A stretch of 64,000 bases of DNA. Source: Bog-756 sp963778165. Its GTDB lineage: Bacteria > Actinomycetota > Acidimicrobiia > Acidimicrobiales > RAAP-2. The number at the start of each line of letters is the position of its first letter. Position 1 is the stretch's first letter. Where the stretch lies: positions 248,001 to 312,000 of the forward strand of contig CAVZTE010000003.1 of NCBI GenBank assembly GCA_963778165.1, in the 5' to 3' direction. The notes beneath the pieces were generated by a model. The model did no database searches, was not told the DNA's origin, and was given only the letters and a program-made list of their open reading frames with translations. Shown here piece after piece: positions 42,693 through 50,993 of this stretch. Made by a program: the position numbers and the translations under genes.

Positions 42693-43493
42693 CTATTCGG
42701 TGTAGACCGGCGGCCGCTTCTCCCGGAAGGCGGCCGAGGCTTCGTTGAGGTTGCCGGTGTGACCGGCCAGTAGTTGGGTCCGGTTCTCCAGATCCACCGC
42801 CGCCCGGAGGCTGCCCACCTCCAGTGAGGCCCAGATGGTGTCCTTGGTCAGGGCCAGGCCGAAGGGGCTGAAGGCGCACATCCTCACGGCCATCTCGACA
42901 GCATGGTCCACCAGCTCGTCGTCCTCGACCACCTGGGACACCAGGCCGATCCGCAAGGCCTCGTCGGCCTCGACCTTCTTGCCGGTGAGGAGGATCTCCG
43001 CCGAGTTGGAGGTGCCCACCGCCCGGGGCAACAGCCAGCTCACCCCGAGCTCGGTCCCACTCAATCCGTTGCTGATGCCTGCGCCGCAGAACACCGCGGA
43101 CCGACCGGCCAGCCGGATGTCTGCTCCGAGGGTCAGGCACATCCCGCCCCCGTAGGCCGGTCCCTTGATGGCGGCCACGATGGGCTGGGGTATGGCCCGC
43201 ATGGCCGGGACCACCCCACCCATGAACTCCATGGCCCGAAGGCCCATGGCCTGGCGGCCGAGATGCTCGGTGCCGGGGGGATTGCCGGCGTGCTCGAGCT
43301 CCAGCCCCGAACAGAAGGCCCGACCGGCACCGGTCAGGACCACCACCCGGCACCGGTTGTCGGCGGCGACATCCTCCAGCGCGGTGTACAGGTCCTTCAC
43401 CAGTGCGAAGGACATCGAATTGAGCCGGGACGGGTTGTCCAGGGTGATCAGGCGGACGTGGTCGTGGACCGAGTCGACGGAGACGAGGGGCAT
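42693..43493 (-). CDS. Enoyl-CoA hydratase/isomerase family protein
   Basis: A 266-residue crotonase. VRLITLDNPSRLNSMSFALVKDLYTALE, the oxyanion-hole segment GAGRAFCSGLELE, IKGPAYGGGMCLTLGADIRLAGRSAVFCGAGISNGLSGTELGVSWLLPRAVG and the C-terminal EASAAFREKRPPVYTE are all family features. A Glu is present at the second acid position (GTELGVSW), so hydratase activity is plausible, though the exact acyl-CoA is not evident. ATG at 43493 gives the canonical N-terminus; the longer frame overlaps the divergent YqgE gene. It probably acts in fatty-acid or related CoA-ester catabolism. Confidence 0.9.
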   Translation of the reverse strand: MPLVSVDSVHDHVRLITLDNPSRLNSMSFALVKDLYTALEDVAADNRCRVVVLTGAGRAFCSGLELEHAGNPPGTEHLGRQAMGLRAMEFMGGVVPAMRAIPQPIVAAIKGPAYGGGMCLTLGADIRLAGRSAVFCGAGISNGLSGTELGVSWLLPRAVGTSNSAEILLTGKKVEADEALRIGLVSQVVEDDELVDHAVEMAVRMCAFSPFGLALTKDTIWASLEVGSLRAAVDLENRTQLLAGHTGNLNEASAAFREKRPPVYTE

Positions 43494-43559
43494 GGCCCCA
43501 GCCTCACCGGTGCTGCGGTTTGGCGCCACTCGGAGCGGCGGTTGAGCCATCATCGGGAG

Positions 43560-44195
43560 GTGCCGGTCGATCCGTTCAGCGCCTTCGAGCCCTTCGGTGG
43601 CGCCCCACCCCCGGAGTTCCTGGCCGGCTACCTGCTGGTGGCCACGCCGCGGCTGGCCGACCCCAACTTCTCCCGGCGGGTGGTGTTGGTGCTTGATCAC
43701 GGGGAGCTCGGGGCCCTCGGCATCGTCCTCGACCGGCCGGGCGGAGTCGGGGTGGGTGAGCTGATGCCCCAGTGGGAAGCGTGGGCCACCGCGCCGTCAG
43801 AGCTGTTCACCGGCGGCCCGGTGGGGCGCAATGCCCTGATCGGTCTGGTCCGACTCCACTCCCGCCAGGCGGCCGAGGAGGGTGGGCCGCTCTGTCCCGA
43901 GGGGTGGAAGCTGCTGGTGGACGGCGAGCGCCCGGTGGGCACGGTCGATCTGGGGGCGGACCCGACTCCGGCGGCCGGTGGGTTCGTCGGGGTCCGGCTG
44001 TTCTCGGGCTACGCCGGCTGGGACGCAGGACAGCTCGAGGCGGAGATCGAGGAGGGGTCGTGGTACATCGTCCCGGCCGAGGAGCGCGATCCCATCTCGG
44101 CCGATCCCGAGGGCCTGTGGCGTCGGGTGCTCCGTCGCCAGGGTGGCGCCCTGGCCGTGGTATCCGGGTTCCCGGAGGACCCGGCCATGAACTGA
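43560..44195 (+). CDS. YqgE/AlgH family protein
   Basis: A 211-residue protein of the UPF0301 family. LAGYLLVATPRLADPNFSRRVVLVLDHGELGALGIVLDRP is diagnostic, followed by ELFTGGPVGRNALIGLVRL and VRLFSGYAGWDAGQLEAEIEEGSWYIVPAEERDPI. The family has been linked to regulation (AlgH) but has no agreed biochemical role. The GTG at 43560 has GGGAG directly against it, which is close for a ribosome site; a TTG at 43542 is another in-frame option. It is divergent from the enoyl-CoA hydratase gene. Confidence 0.9.
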   Translation: MPVDPFSAFEPFGGAPPPEFLAGYLLVATPRLADPNFSRRVVLVLDHGELGALGIVLDRPGGVGVGELMPQWEAWATAPSELFTGGPVGRNALIGLVRLHSRQAAEEGGPLCPEGWKLLVDGERPVGTVDLGADPTPAAGGFVGVRLFSGYAGWDAGQLEAEIEEGSWYIVPAEERDPISADPEGLWRRVLRRQGGALAVVSGFPEDPAMN

Positions 44196-44206
44196 CGGGG
44201 CACGGC

Positions 44207-44212
44207 TACCAT
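44207..44212 (+). promoter_or_regulatory. -10 hexamer TACCAT
   Basis: TACCAT lies 7 nt before the GTG at 44220, between YqgE and the GNAT gene, predicting a separate leaderless transcript. Confidence 0.5.
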
Positions 44213-44219
44213 CGGCGCC

Positions 44220-44843
44220 GTGGAGAACGGACCCGAACGACCGACGGTGCGACAGGCGGTAGCCGCCGATGTGCCGGCCCTGGTCGAGATGCTGGTCCGG
44301 TCGTTCGATGACGATCCGGTGGCGGAGTTCATGTTCGCCGGGCCCCGAAGGCGACGCGGGGGCCTCCACTCGTTCTTCACGTCCCAGTTGAAGCACCAGT
44401 ACCTTCCCCACGGTCACGTGTACACCACCGACCGGCGGGACAGTGCGGCCATCTGGGGAGCACCGGACGTACCCCGCAACGGGTGGGCGGAGTTGGTCCA
44501 GCTCCTGCCGACCGCTCCGTTCCTGGCCAGCACCCGGGCCCACCGGGCGCTGCAGTTGTTGTTCCAGGTGGACGGATTGCGCCCCAAGGAGCCGCACTGG
44601 TACCTGGCCACCTTGGGGACCGACCCCGATCGCCAGGGCAAGGGACTGGGCTCGGCACTGATGGAGTCGATGGCCCGCCGGATCGACGAGTCCGGGTTGC
44701 CCGCCTACCTCGAGTCGTCCAAGGAGCGCAACGTCTCGTTCTACGCCCGGTTCGGGTTCGAGGTGATCGACGAGCTCCGGTCCACCAAAGGATCTCCGAC
44801 CATCTGGCGCATGTGGCGGGAGCCCCGGGTCCCCGAGCTCTGA
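44220..44843 (+). CDS. GNAT family N-acetyltransferase
   Basis: A 207-residue acetyl-CoA-dependent acyltransferase. The acetyl-CoA site motif appears as LATLGTDPDRQGKGLGSALMESMARRIDESG (the QGKGLGS loop), with LESSKERNVSFYARFGFEVI completing the fold, as in the GNAT subgroup that carries SxxNVxFYxxxGF. The N-terminal part (VRQAVAADVPALVEMLVRSFDDDP) is the usual beta1-alpha1. The substrate is not predictable. The GTG start is supported by TACCAT 7 nt upstream. It is tail to tail with the LysR gene, 11 bp apart. Confidence 0.9.
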   Translation: MENGPERPTVRQAVAADVPALVEMLVRSFDDDPVAEFMFAGPRRRRGGLHSFFTSQLKHQYLPHGHVYTTDRRDSAAIWGAPDVPRNGWAELVQLLPTAPFLASTRAHRALQLLFQVDGLRPKEPHWYLATLGTDPDRQGKGLGSALMESMARRIDESGLPAYLESSKERNVSFYARFGFEVIDELRSTKGSPTIWRMWREPRVPEL

Positions 44844-44854
44844 GCGCCGGCTGA

Positions 44855-45769
44855 TCAGTCGCCGACGTGCACGCCGTCGGGACGGTCCCCGGCCACGGTC
44901 ACTACGGCGTCGAGCAGTTCGTTGAGGGCCCGGGTGGGAGCCGATGGCAGCCCCCGGCTCCTCTGGGCCACACCGACACGGCGGCGGGGCAGCCCTTCGA
45001 TGGTCACCGGTTGGAACTGGCTCCGCAGATACGAGGGGATGGCCGTGGCCGGCAGGATGGCCGGCCCGTACCCTTCGAAGGCCAGCGAGGCGATGAGGCG
45101 CAATCCATCGACTTCCGCGATGGGCAGCAGCGTGATGCCCATAGGTCGGGTCACCGCATCCAGCTCGTCGCGGAAGGCTGTCCCCGGCAGCGGCAGGATG
45201 AGCTCCATGTCGGCCAGGTCCTCGAGCCCGAGGGGACCGCTGGCGTCGGCCAAGGCGTGGCCCTGGGGCACCACCAGCATGAGGTCCTCCTCGAACAGGA
45301 GGCGGGCTACCAGGTCCCGTCCGGCCAGCGGCAGGTGCAGGATGGCCAGATCGAGTTGACCGCTGGCCAGTTGGGGCTCGAGTCCGGTGGTGTTGCCCTC
45401 CACGATCACCAGGCGGAGCTTGGGATGCCGCTTGCGGGCCAGGTCCATGAGCCGAGGCACCAGCCAGCGGGCCGTGGTGCCGATCATGCCCACCCGCACG
45501 GTGCCGGTGACTTCGTCCTTGCAGGCGGCCACGTCGGAGATCAGGGCGTCGAGCTCGGAGAGGATGCGCCGGGCCCGGGCCACCACCACGGTGCCCTCCT
45601 GAGTCAGTCGGCCGTCGGCCCGGTCGAAGAGAGGTGCGCCCAGCTCACGCTCCAACCGGGCGACATGGGCCGAGATGTTCGACTGGACGGTGTTGAGGTG
45701 CTCGGCCGCGGCCGAGAACGTGCCGTGGTCGCTGACCGCCGTCAGGGCCTGAAGGTGGCGAAGCTCCAT
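44855..45769 (-). CDS. LysR family transcriptional regulator
   Basis: A 304-residue regulator. The N-terminal winged HTH (MELRHLQALTAVSDHGTFSAAAEHLNTVQSNISAHVARLERELGAPLFDR) and the LysR substrate-binding fold (VRVGMIGTTARWLVPRLMDLARKRHPKLRLVIVEGNTTGLEPQLASGQLDLAILHLP) are clear. An effector is expected but cannot be named. ATG at 45769 has TATCAT 8 nt upstream. An inverted repeat AGCAGTTA/TAACTGCT lies just beyond that hexamer and could be its own binding site. The nearest possible target across the intergenic region is the HAD-acyltransferase gene at 46328, 558 bp away. Confidence 0.92.
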   Translation of the reverse strand: MELRHLQALTAVSDHGTFSAAAEHLNTVQSNISAHVARLERELGAPLFDRADGRLTQEGTVVVARARRILSELDALISDVAACKDEVTGTVRVGMIGTTARWLVPRLMDLARKRHPKLRLVIVEGNTTGLEPQLASGQLDLAILHLPLAGRDLVARLLFEEDLMLVVPQGHALADASGPLGLEDLADMELILPLPGTAFRDELDAVTRPMGITLLPIAEVDGLRLIASLAFEGYGPAILPATAIPSYLRSQFQPVTIEGLPRRRVGVAQRSRGLPSAPTRALNELLDAVVTVAGDRPDGVHVGD

Positions 45770-45782
45770 CGCCTAAGATGAT

Positions 45783-45805
45783 AGCAGTTATCGATTTTAA
45801 CTGCT
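45783..45805. promoter_or_regulatory. Inverted repeat AGCAGTTA/TAACTGCT upstream of lysR
   Basis: Eight-base arms at 45783-45790 and 45798-45805 with a 7-bp AT-rich spacer, overlapping the lysR -10 hexamer (ATGATA on plus, 45778-45783). It has the size and place of a LysR autoregulatory site. Confidence 0.5.
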
Positions 45806-45889
45806 TGACTGATTGCTCGCGGTAGTTATACACTGTCAGTACGACCACAGGATGTTAAGGAATCCCCCTCCTATCCTTGTTGAGTCAGT

Positions 45890-45926
45890 GCAAAGGGATC
45901 GCCTCCCCCCCTGGCGGTCCCTTTGC
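45890..45926. other. Strong 14-bp hairpin in a long intergenic region
   Basis: Arms at 45890-45903 and 45913-45926 pair over 14 bp (one G-T wobble) around a C-rich 9-nt loop. The region 45770-46327 holds no gene I can support. It also has the repeat ATCGGCT-GA-AGCCGAT at 46138-46153 and an unusual AT-rich stretch near 45780-45860. The hairpin is not followed by a T-run. It could be part of a non-coding RNA, an attenuator or a remnant inverted repeat. Confidence 0.5.
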
Positions 45927-46315
45927 CGCGTCTGGGGGCCGATTCTACCGGGATCGGGTGGAGTGGAAACGGCCCCCGGGCCGGGCGGCCCAGAGTCGTT
46001 CTCTTCGTCCCCTGGCCCTGGCCACCGTTGTCCCGGCCGGCCTCCGCGCCGTGGCCGTGGCCGCGTCATCTGTGAAGCTCCCCGCCTGACCGATTGCCCT
46101 GTCTGTGGCCAAGCCCCATGGCGAAAACGGGTTGATTATCGGCTGAAGCCGATTCCTTTGGGTTCCGAGCTATGGCTCACAACCGATTAATTGGCCGATT
46201 CCGCGAAACGTATGCGCCCCCTGTTCCTTCGATGCGCAGGACGCCCGCCACCGCCAGGAGAGAGAATCCAGGGAACGGAGGGACGAAGGCCATCACCGGT
46301 AGGGATCGGTGGCGG

Positions 46316-46321
46316 TAGCGT
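46316..46321 (+). promoter_or_regulatory. -10 hexamer TAGCGT
   Basis: TAGCGT lies 6 nt before the ATG at 46328, predicting a leaderless transcript for the HAD-acyltransferase, murT, gatD operon. Confidence 0.5.
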
Positions 46322-46327
46322 GAGGCC

Positions 46328-47704
46328 ATGTCATCCGGTGCTGTCTTTGTCGATCTGGACCGCACGCTGATTCGGTCGGCCAGCGGCCCGGTGTTCCATC
46401 AGGCCATGGAGGCCGAGGGTGTGCTGGCCCCCGGCCGTCATCTGCCCGGCGATGGCCTCATGTACAGCTTCTACAACCGGTTCGGCGAGTCGGTCCCCTT
46501 CATCGGGCTGGCCCGGGCCGCCGCGGTGGTGATGCGCAACCGATCGGCCGAGGCCACCCGCAGGGCCGGCAAACGGGCCGTGGAGGCCCTGGTCGAGCTG
46601 GTCCAGCCGTGGGCCCTCGAGGTCCTGGCCGCTCACCGGGACCAGGGTCGGCCCCTGGTGCTCGCCACCACCTCGCCCTCCGACCTGGTCAGCCCGTTGG
46701 CCGACGCCCTTGGCTTCGACGCCGTTATCGCCACCCGGTACGTCGAGCGGGACGGCCGCTATACCGGCCACCTCGAAGGCGGGTTCGTCTGGGGTTGGGG
46801 TAAGCGGGCCGCCGTTGGTCAGTGGGCCAGCGACAACGATGTCGACCTGGCGGAGTCGCATGCCTATTCGGACAGTGTGTTCGACCTCCCGATGTTCCAC
46901 TCAGTGGGCTATCCCCATCCGGTCAACGCCGACCCCCGACTGGCGGCGGTGGCCGTGGCCCGGAGGTGGCCCCTCGAGTATTGGGACCGGGCGCCGGGGA
47001 TTCCCTCGGTGGTCGGACTGGAGCCCTACCACCTGGCCCGCCCGTTCTTCCGCCCCGAGGCCTTCCCCTACGCCCGCTTCGACCTCGAAGGGTTGGAGCA
47101 CATCCCGGCTACCGGACCGGTGCTGTTGGCCTCGAACCACCGCAGCTACTTCGACGTTGCCGCCATCGGGCTGGTGGCGGCCCGACTGAATCGACCGGTG
47201 AGGTTCCTGGCTAAGCAAGAGGTGTTCGACGCCCCGGTGGTGGGCAGCCTGGCTCGGGCCCTGGGCGGCATCCAGGTCGACCGGGGCAGTGGCTCCTCCG
47301 ATCCCATGCGTCGGGCCGCCGCCGCGCTACGCGCCGGCGAGGTGGTGATCGTCCTGCCCCAGGGGACCATCCCCCGGGGTGAGGCCTTCTTCGATCCGGT
47401 CCTGATCGGTCGCACCGGAACCGCCCGGCTGGCCGCGGAGACCGGTGCCCCGGTAGTTCCCATCGGGCTGTGGGGGACCGAGCGGGTCTGGCCCCGGTCC
47501 TCGAGGGTGCCCAATGTCACTGCCCTGGGGCACCCGCCCCGGGTGACCATCAACGTGGGTCCGCCGGTGCCCCTGGGCCTGGTGGATGCCGTGGTCGACA
47601 CCGCCACCTTGATGGAGGCCATCGTCGACCTGCTCCCGGAGGAGGCCCGGGTGGGACAGGCGCCCACCGACGAGGAGTTGGCCCGCACCCGACCACCTTC
47701 GTGA
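46328..47704 (+). CDS. HAD-IB phosphatase-like/1-acylglycerol-3-phosphate acyltransferase fusion
   Basis: A 458-residue two-domain protein. Residues 1-225 are a HAD-IB domain with motif I VFVDLDRTLI (DLDRT at 9-13), a Thr/Ser motif II (VLATTSPSD) and the acidic motif IV (HAYSDSVFDLPM). Residues 245-440 are a PlsC domain with NHRSYFD (270-276, the H-x4-D catalytic pair), FLAKQEVF and a LPQGTIPRG variant of the usual EGTR block. It may both dephosphorylate and acylate glycerolipid intermediates at the membrane. The stop overlaps the murT start (GTGA), tying it to cell-wall assembly. The same HAD and PlsC pairing recurs, as separate genes, in the operon at 49.9-56 kb. Confidence 0.9.
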   Translation: MSSGAVFVDLDRTLIRSASGPVFHQAMEAEGVLAPGRHLPGDGLMYSFYNRFGESVPFIGLARAAAVVMRNRSAEATRRAGKRAVEALVELVQPWALEVLAAHRDQGRPLVLATTSPSDLVSPLADALGFDAVIATRYVERDGRYTGHLEGGFVWGWGKRAAVGQWASDNDVDLAESHAYSDSVFDLPMFHSVGYPHPVNADPRLAAVAVARRWPLEYWDRAPGIPSVVGLEPYHLARPFFRPEAFPYARFDLEGLEHIPATGPVLLASNHRSYFDVAAIGLVAARLNRPVRFLAKQEVFDAPVVGSLARALGGIQVDRGSGSSDPMRRAAAALRAGEVVIVLPQGTIPRGEAFFDPVLIGRTGTARLAAETGAPVVPIGLWGTERVWPRSSRVPNVTALGHPPRVTINVGPPVPLGLVDAVVDTATLMEAIVDLLPEEARVGQAPTDEELARTRPPS

Positions 47705-49080
47705 CCGTATCGACCCGTCCGCCCCCGGCGTACCCGGGCCGCACCACCCTGGCCGTCGAAGCGCTCAAGGCCTGCAACCGGCTTTCTCGGGCGCTGGGGC
47801 GCGGCAGCGGCACCGTCGCCGGAGGCCGGGTCGGACTCTTCCTCGACCCGGTCCTGTTGGCCACCCTGGCCGGGGGTCGTCGGGTGGCCCTGGTCAGTGG
47901 GACCAACGGGAAGACCACCACGACCCGGATGCTCTCAGCGGCCCTGGCCGATGGTTCCGACCGCGTCGTTGCCACCAACGACACCGGGGCCAACATGCCC
48001 GCCGGCCACGTGTCGGCTCTGGCCGGCAGCCCTCCCGGATCGGATGCTGTGCTCGAAGTGGATGAGAGCTACCTCGGTCGGCTCCTCGATGAAACCGCCC
48101 CCCGGGTGGTGGTGCTCCTCAACCTGTCGAGGGACCAGTTGGACCGGATCGCCGAGGTGCGGATCCTGGCCGACCGGTGGCGGGCCGCCCTGTCCGGTAG
48201 CGAAGGCGCCGCGGCCAACGGCCACGCTGGAACCGTGTCGGGGCGGAACGACGTCGTGGTCGTGGCCAATGCCGACGATCCCATGGTGGTGTGGGCGGCG
48301 ACTCCCGCCGCCAACGTGCGGTGGGTGGCGGCCGGTCAGGTGTGGCACGACGATTCGGTGGGTTGCCCTGCCTGTGGAGGCGGGATCGTCTTCGAGCCTG
48401 GCGGTGGGTGGTCCTGCGACCGGTGCGAGTTCTCCCGGCCTTCGTGCCATGCCTGGATCGACGGTGGCGACCTCGTGCTCGCCGACGGCACCCGCGGGGC
48501 CTTGGAGATTGGTCTGCCCGGGTGGTTCAACCGGGCCAACGCGGCCATGGCGGCAGTTGCGGCCCCGTTCATGACCGAACCCGGTGACCGTCTGACCCCG
48601 CTGTCGGCTCTGGCTCGGATGGCCGGCGTCGGCGAGGTGGCGGGCCGGTTCGGGACCAAGATGCATCGCGGTGGCCGGGTGCGGACCCTGCTGGCCAAGA
48701 ACCCGGCCGGGTGGACCGCCATCTTCGATCTGCTGGAGGAGAGCGCCACCCCCCGGACCCCGGTGGTGTTGTCGATCAACGCCCGGATCGCCGACGGCCT
48801 CGACACCAGTTGGCTGTGGGACGTCCCTTTCGAACGCCTGGCCGGGCGACGGGTCGTGGCCACCGGCGATCGTCGGCTGGACCTGGCCGTGCGACTCCGG
48901 TACGCCGAAGTGGCGGCCACGGTGGTGTCCGACCCGCTGGCGGCGGTGGATGAGGCGCTGCGGATGGCCAAAGAGGATGGCTTTCCCGATCACTCCGGGC
49001 CGGTCGGGTCGGCCCCGGTGCCCACCGTCGAGTTCCTCGGCAACTACACCGCCTTCGCCGACCTGGCCGCACGACTGTGA
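47701..49080 (+). CDS. murT: Lipid II isoglutaminyl synthase, MurT subunit
   Basis: A 459-residue Mur-ligase-like enzyme that activates the D-Glu alpha-carboxyl of lipid II with ATP so that GatD-derived ammonia can amidate it. The P-loop VSGTNGKTTTTRML is at residues 65-78. A four-Cys zinc ribbon (C222, C225, C239, C242; CPACGGG...CDRCEF) is inserted, as in characterised MurT. FNRANAAMAAVAAPF and FGTKMHRGGRVRTLLAKNPAGW follow, and the C-terminal DUF1727 part ends LGNYTAFADLAARL. GTG at 47701 overlaps the previous stop. With gatD 34 bp downstream it makes the complete amidating pair. Confidence 0.95.
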   Translation: MTVSTRPPPAYPGRTTLAVEALKACNRLSRALGRGSGTVAGGRVGLFLDPVLLATLAGGRRVALVSGTNGKTTTTRMLSAALADGSDRVVATNDTGANMPAGHVSALAGSPPGSDAVLEVDESYLGRLLDETAPRVVVLLNLSRDQLDRIAEVRILADRWRAALSGSEGAAANGHAGTVSGRNDVVVVANADDPMVVWAATPAANVRWVAAGQVWHDDSVGCPACGGGIVFEPGGGWSCDRCEFSRPSCHAWIDGGDLVLADGTRGALEIGLPGWFNRANAAMAAVAAPFMTEPGDRLTPLSALARMAGVGEVAGRFGTKMHRGGRVRTLLAKNPAGWTAIFDLLEESATPRTPVVLSINARIADGLDTSWLWDVPFERLAGRRVVATGDRRLDLAVRLRYAEVAATVVSDPLAAVDEALRMAKEDGFPDHSGPVGSAPVPTVEFLGNYTAFADLAARL

Positions 49081-49114
49081 CTCCGCTCCTACTGACCCAA
49101 CCGGCGGCGCGCCG

Positions 49115-49921
49115 ATGACCGGATCCTTGCGTACCTCGCTGGCCATCGCCGTGGTCTACCCCGACCTATTGGGCACCTACGGGGATGGCGGGAACGGTCT
49201 GATCCTGGCCCGTCGCGCCTCGTGGCGCGGGATCACCGCCGACCTCATCCAGGCCCGCTCGGGACAGCCCCTCCCCACCGCCGACATCTACTGCATCGGG
49301 GGTGGTGAGGATGGGCCCGGGGTGAGATCGGCTGAGGCGTTGCGTAAGGACGGTGCCCTCGATCGGGCCGTTGACCGTGGAGCCGTGGTGTTCGGGGTCT
49401 GCGCCGGCTACCAGATCCTGGGCCAGTCGTTCCCCGACAGTGCCGACCGTCCCCACGTGGGGCTGGGACTGCTCGACGTCACTACCGCCAAGGGCTCCGG
49501 ACAGCGCGCCGTGGGGGAGTTGGTGGCCACGCCGACTCCGGATGCCCCGCATACGGCCACCGGGGACCCTCTGCCCGACCTCACCGGGTTCGAGAACCAC
49601 AGTGCCCTGACCACGGTGGGCCACCAGGCCCGGGCGGTAGCCACAGTGGTCCGGGGCGTCGGCAACGGCGGAGGCGACGGCACCGAGGGGGCGTGGAACG
49701 GGCGGGTCTTCGGGACCTACCTCCATGGGCCGGCACTGGCCCGCAACACTGCCCTGGCCGACCTGCTGCTTGGATGGGCCGTATCGACCACCGGTGACAC
49801 CGCGGTGCTCGACCCCCTGGATGACCACGAGGAACTGGCCCTGCGCTCGGAACGACTGGGCGCCGTCGAGGACTCGACCGCCAACCGGTTCTTCCGGAGG
49901 TTGAACCGAACCCGGGCCTGA
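49115..49921 (+). CDS. gatD: Lipid II isoglutaminyl synthase, GatD glutaminase subunit
   Basis: A 268-residue class I glutamine amidotransferase of the CobB/CobQ type that supplies ammonia to MurT. IAVVYPDLLGTYGDGGNGLIL is the GatD N-terminus. The nucleophile elbow is VVFGVCAGYQILG (Cys about 96) and the catalytic His is in VFGTYLHGPALAR (about 204). GLGLLDVTT and GFENHS are further CobQ-like features. The ATG at 49115 follows murT closely. The product amidates peptidoglycan, a modification typical of Gram-positive actinobacteria, which supports the taxonomic guess. Confidence 0.95.
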   Translation: MTGSLRTSLAIAVVYPDLLGTYGDGGNGLILARRASWRGITADLIQARSGQPLPTADIYCIGGGEDGPGVRSAEALRKDGALDRAVDRGAVVFGVCAGYQILGQSFPDSADRPHVGLGLLDVTTAKGSGQRAVGELVATPTPDAPHTATGDPLPDLTGFENHSALTTVGHQARAVATVVRGVGNGGGDGTEGAWNGRVFGTYLHGPALARNTALADLLLGWAVSTTGDTAVLDPLDDHEELALRSERLGAVEDSTANRFFRRLNRTRA

Positions 49922-49924
49922 CCG

Positions 49925-49943
49925 GACGGCGACCCCCGCCGTC
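49925..49943. terminator. Bidirectional hairpin between gatD and the acyltransferase
   Basis: GACGGCG (49925-49931) and CGCCGTC (49937-49943) form a perfect 7-bp stem with a 5-nt loop, midway between two convergent stop codons. No T-run is present. Confidence 0.5.
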
Positions 49944-49952
49944 AGTGTGAGA

Positions 49953-50993
49953 TCAGGGCTCGGTTCGGGGCCAGCGCACCCCGTCGTCAGGCTCGCTCCG
50001 GTCCGGTGCCGGGGTCAGCAGCCACGACCGGCGCCAGGCCGCCACATCGGGGCCCTGGAGTGGGGGAGTGGTGCCGCGGGCGGCGTCCTTGCGGGCTGTC
50101 CACCAATCTGTGCCGGCCTCGTTGGCCATGGTGGCCACCGCCGTCTCGATGCGGGTGGCGAAACGCCGGGTCGACTCGTCCTCACCGGGCCGCAGGGGGG
50201 TGCCGAAGGTGATGGTGGTCCGGGTCCGGCGGAACCCGGATGCTCCCTTGGGCAGGATGTGGCGGGTCCCGTCGAGATGTACCGGCACCACCGTGGCCCC
50301 GGTACGTGAGGCGAGGTAGGCCGCGCCTCCGGTGAAGTCCTGCCCCCATCCGTCGGGAGACCGGCCGCCTTCGGGGAAGATGATCAGGTTCCATCCGTCG
50401 GCCAGCAGGTCGCCGGCCAGTTCGGCCGAACGGCGATTGACCTTGGTCCGCTCGAGCGGGATGGCGGCCAGTAGGAAGGACCAGGTATCCGCCTTCCATC
50501 GGCGGTCGAAGAAGTAGTCGGCCGCTGCCGCCACCACCGTGTGGTGCCGGAACCTCACCGGCAAGCTGCTCAACAGTAGGGGGGTGTCGACGTGGCTGTG
50601 GTGGTTGGAGGCGAAGATGACCGGGCCTTCGAGGCCGGTGAGCCCTTCATCGCCGCGGATGGATGGTGAGGCCACCAACCGCGCCAGGGGTCGGGCCACG
50701 TTGTCCAGCACCATGGCCCGGGCCAGGCGCACCGGGTAGCGGCGGGACCAGTCGGTGTCGTAGTGCACGCCCAGTTCGGGCTCGGGGGCGGGCCGCGGCA
50801 CCGACTCCGGCCAACTGGGCGGAGCCAGCGGGAACCGGGCCCGTCCCACTCGTGAGGCCAGTGACGACGGCGACCATCGGCCCAGCGCCTCGCGGTCCCA
50901 CTTCCCGCCCAAGGTGGAGTCGACGGTGACCGCCCGGCGGGAGCGGAGGGTGTTGGAGGACCGCTTGGCCGGCAAGGAGCGGGGCTCGGTCAC
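49953..50993 (-). CDS. Lysophospholipid/1-acylglycerol-3-phosphate acyltransferase (PlsC-like)
   Basis: A 346-residue protein with a variable N-terminus (about 90 residues) and a PlsC domain: VIFASNHHSHVDTPLL with the H-x4-D pair, AIPLERTKVNRRSAEL, and IFPEGGRSPDGWGQDF as the substrate-binding EGxRS block. It should acylate a lysophospholipid or related alcohol from acyl-CoA or acyl-ACP at the inner membrane. GTG at 50993 overlaps the stop of the LarA-like gene. It is the last gene of a four-gene operon with an acyl reductase and an alcohol dehydrogenase, so its acceptor might be the alcohol made there. That is inference from position. Confidence 0.9.
   Translation of the reverse strand: MTEPRSLPAKRSSNTLRSRRAVTVDSTLGGKWDREALGRWSPSSLASRVGRARFPLAPPSWPESVPRPAPEPELGVHYDTDWSRRYPVRLARAMVLDNVARPLARLVASPSIRGDEGLTGLEGPVIFASNHHSHVDTPLLLSSLPVRFRHHTVVAAAADYFFDRRWKADTWSFLLAAIPLERTKVNRRSAELAGDLLADGWNLIIFPEGGRSPDGWGQDFTGGAAYLASRTGATVVPVHLDGTRHILPKGASGFRRTRTTITFGTPLRPGEDESTRRFATRIETAVATMANEAGTDWWTARKDAARGTTPPLQGPDVAAWRRSWLLTPAPDRSEPDDGVRWPRTEP

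Noticed and set aside
45813..46190. Plus-strand frame ending with a CPVCG motif in the lysR intergenic gap
   Set aside because: The CxxC end is tempting, but the first two thirds are low-complexity, it crosses the 14-bp hairpin, and there is no ribosome site.
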